The notes under the pieces: model-generated
What the model was told of the DNA's origin: nothing
The model's database searches: none
What the model saw: the letters and a program-made list of their open reading frames with translations, nothing else
Origin: Leifsonia sp. 1010
GTDB taxonomy: Bacteria; Actinomycetota; Actinomycetes; Actinomycetales; Microbacteriaceae
Length of the DNA stretch: 64,000 nucleotides
Direction of reading: 5' to 3'
NCBI RefSeq assembly: GCF_031455295.1
Contig: NZ_JAVDSL010000002.1
Location: 529,285 to 593,284 of the forward strand
Made by a program: the position numbers and the translations under genes
Shown here: positions 63,144 to 64,000 of the stretch, in pieces
How positions within the stretch are numbered: the stretch's first letter is position 1
Layout of the letters: the number at the start of each line of letters is the position of its first letter

Positions 63144-63896
63144 ATGCCCGAGGGACCCTACCGCTGGTTCGTCTACGCCGAGATCGCGCTGGCCGTCGTG
63201 ACGTTCGTCGCGCTGCTGTTCATCGTCGCGCCGTACGGCGGGCGGCACGGGCGCGGTGGATGGGGCCCGACGGTGCCCGCGCGGGTCGGCTGGGTCGTCA
63301 TGGAGGCGCCCGCGTCCATCCTCTTCGTGGTGTTCTACCTGCTCGGATCGCACCGCTTCGAGCCGGTGCCGCTGCTGTTCCTGGCGCTCTGGCTCGTGCA
63401 TTACGTCTACCGGGCGTTCGTCTACCCGTTCCTGATGCGCTCCGGGTCGCGCATGCCCGTGCTCGTGATGCTGCTCGCGATCGGCTTCAACCTGCTGAAC
63501 GCGTGGGTCAACGCGCGATGGATCTCGGAGTACGGGAGCTATCCCGTGTCGTGGCTGGCGGACTGGCGGTTCTGGGCCGGCGTCGTCCTGTTCGCGGGCG
63601 GGCTGACCCTGAATGCGCGCTCCGACCGCACGCTGCGGCTGTTGCGACGGTCGGGGGGCGGATACCGCATCCCTCAGGGCGGCGGCTTCCGGTACGTTTC
63701 CAGCCCCAACTACCTCGGCGAGATGATCGAGTGGACGGGATGGGCGATCGCCACGTGGTCGCTCGCCGGCACCGCGTTCGCGCTGTACACCTTCGCGAAC
63801 CTCGCGCCGCGGGCGTTCGCGAACCACCGCTGGTACCGGGAGACGTTCCCGGACTATCCCTCTGAGCGGCGAGCCCTCATCCCGTTCGTGCTCTGA
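63144..63896 (+). CDS. Steroid 5-alpha-reductase-like / DUF1295 membrane protein
   Basis: Membrane protein of 250 residues with six or seven helices. The C-terminal domain is that of 3-oxo-5-alpha-steroid 4-dehydrogenase: GGGYRIPQGGGFRYVSSPNY, LGEMIEWTGWAIATWS and ANHRWYRETFPDYPSERRAL, which bind NADPH in the family. The N-terminal half (ALWLVHYVYRAFVYPFLMRS) also matches. A bacterial substrate is not known; relatives act on steroids, fatty acyl chains or isoprenoid alcohols. Confidence 0.88.
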   Translation: MPEGPYRWFVYAEIALAVVTFVALLFIVAPYGGRHGRGGWGPTVPARVGWVVMEAPASILFVVFYLLGSHRFEPVPLLFLALWLVHYVYRAFVYPFLMRSGSRMPVLVMLLAIGFNLLNAWVNARWISEYGSYPVSWLADWRFWAGVVLFAGGLTLNARSDRTLRLLRRSGGGYRIPQGGGFRYVSSPNYLGEMIEWTGWAIATWSLAGTAFALYTFANLAPRAFANHRWYRETFPDYPSERRALIPFVL

Positions 63897-64000
63897 GCCG
63901 CACGCAGATTCGTGGGGGGGGTGGGGGGGTGTGGGGGGGCTGGACCCCGTAGAGCGGACGCACCGGGGGGGAGTGGGGGTGGGGGGTGGTGGGGGGGGGC
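63897..64000. other. G-run sequence at the window edge
   Basis: About 100 bases of G-runs of 5 to 9 with few other bases; only a short normal piece (GGACCCCGTAGAGCGGACGC) interrupts them. No gene is visible. It may be real G-quadruplex-forming DNA, but it looks more like low-quality sequence at a contig end. Confidence 0.7.

Overview
The window is high-GC DNA with the codon bias and gene content of an actinobacterium. A family Microbacteriaceae host, perhaps Leifsonia-like, is the best guess: there is a Z-type prenyl diphosphate synthase, a homodimeric-type aceE followed by a fasR-fabD-fabH-acpP-fabF block, a Pls/PosA-type peptide synthetase, and many leaderless promoters of the TANNNT type placed 6-8 nt before the start codon. 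The genus is inferred from memory of gene order, not from a search. No insertion sequence, prophage, plasmid origin or CRISPR array was seen. The last 100 bases are G-run sequence that looks like a contig edge.

Layout. 0-4.2 kb: a two-component system (kinase cut by the window edge), a 109-bp tandem repeat, and an FtsX-type ABC exporter. 4.3-8.1 kb: a membrane esterase coupled to an MprF-like aminoacyl-phosphatidylglycerol synthase. 8.1-10 kb: leuA behind a leucine leader peptide. 10-17.6 kb: TRIC-type channel, recO, uppS, a DsbA-type oxidoreductase with a tiny cysteine peptide, a frameshifted AbiEi/DUF559 gene, ybaK, dusB and dgt. 17.7-21 kb: a DUF4282 membrane protein and dnaG. 21.2-28.8 kb: a peptide-type ABC importer operon ending in a hydroxyacid dehydrogenase, then tRNA-Asn. 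29-35.8 kb: a second two-component system, small membrane proteins, a kinase-like protein lacking its phosphoacceptor histidine, def, a DMT-type permease, a glycosyltransferase and tRNA-Met. 35.9-37.4 kb: a lower-GC patch with a secreted protein. 38-44.4 kb: phosphopantetheinyl transferase, M1 peptidase, a 1344-residue Pls-like synthetase and a Rho_N-type basic protein. 44.4-50 kb: two Nudix genes, a family A polymerase, DUF1684, PadR and DUF3145. 50-58.4 kb: the fatty acid synthase II block, aceE and a peroxiredoxin. 58.5-63 kb: tRNA-Val, and a TetR-controlled transporter/GH3 glycosidase pair. 63.1-63.9 kb: a steroid-reductase-like membrane protein.

How genes work together. The Pls-like synthetase (adenylation, carrier and three membrane-interleaved beta-helix domains) overlaps the M1 peptidase gene by 4 bp and faces a phosphopantetheinyl transferase that could activate its carrier serine. 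This parallels the epsilon-poly-L-lysine synthetase with its degrading aminopeptidase, so the locus may make an uncharacterised homo-oligopeptide; it is the strongest candidate for an undescribed system here. aceE (acetyl-CoA supply), a FasR-like PucR regulator and fabD/H/acpP/fabF form one supply-and-synthesis unit. The esterase and MprF-like pair may make and remove aminoacyl groups on phosphatidylglycerol.

Non-coding structure is rich. There are a 109-bp repeat with 10-bp inverted ends (three tandem copies plus one 47 kb away), several families of long intergenic palindromes whose arms are themselves palindromic, and a leuA attenuator.
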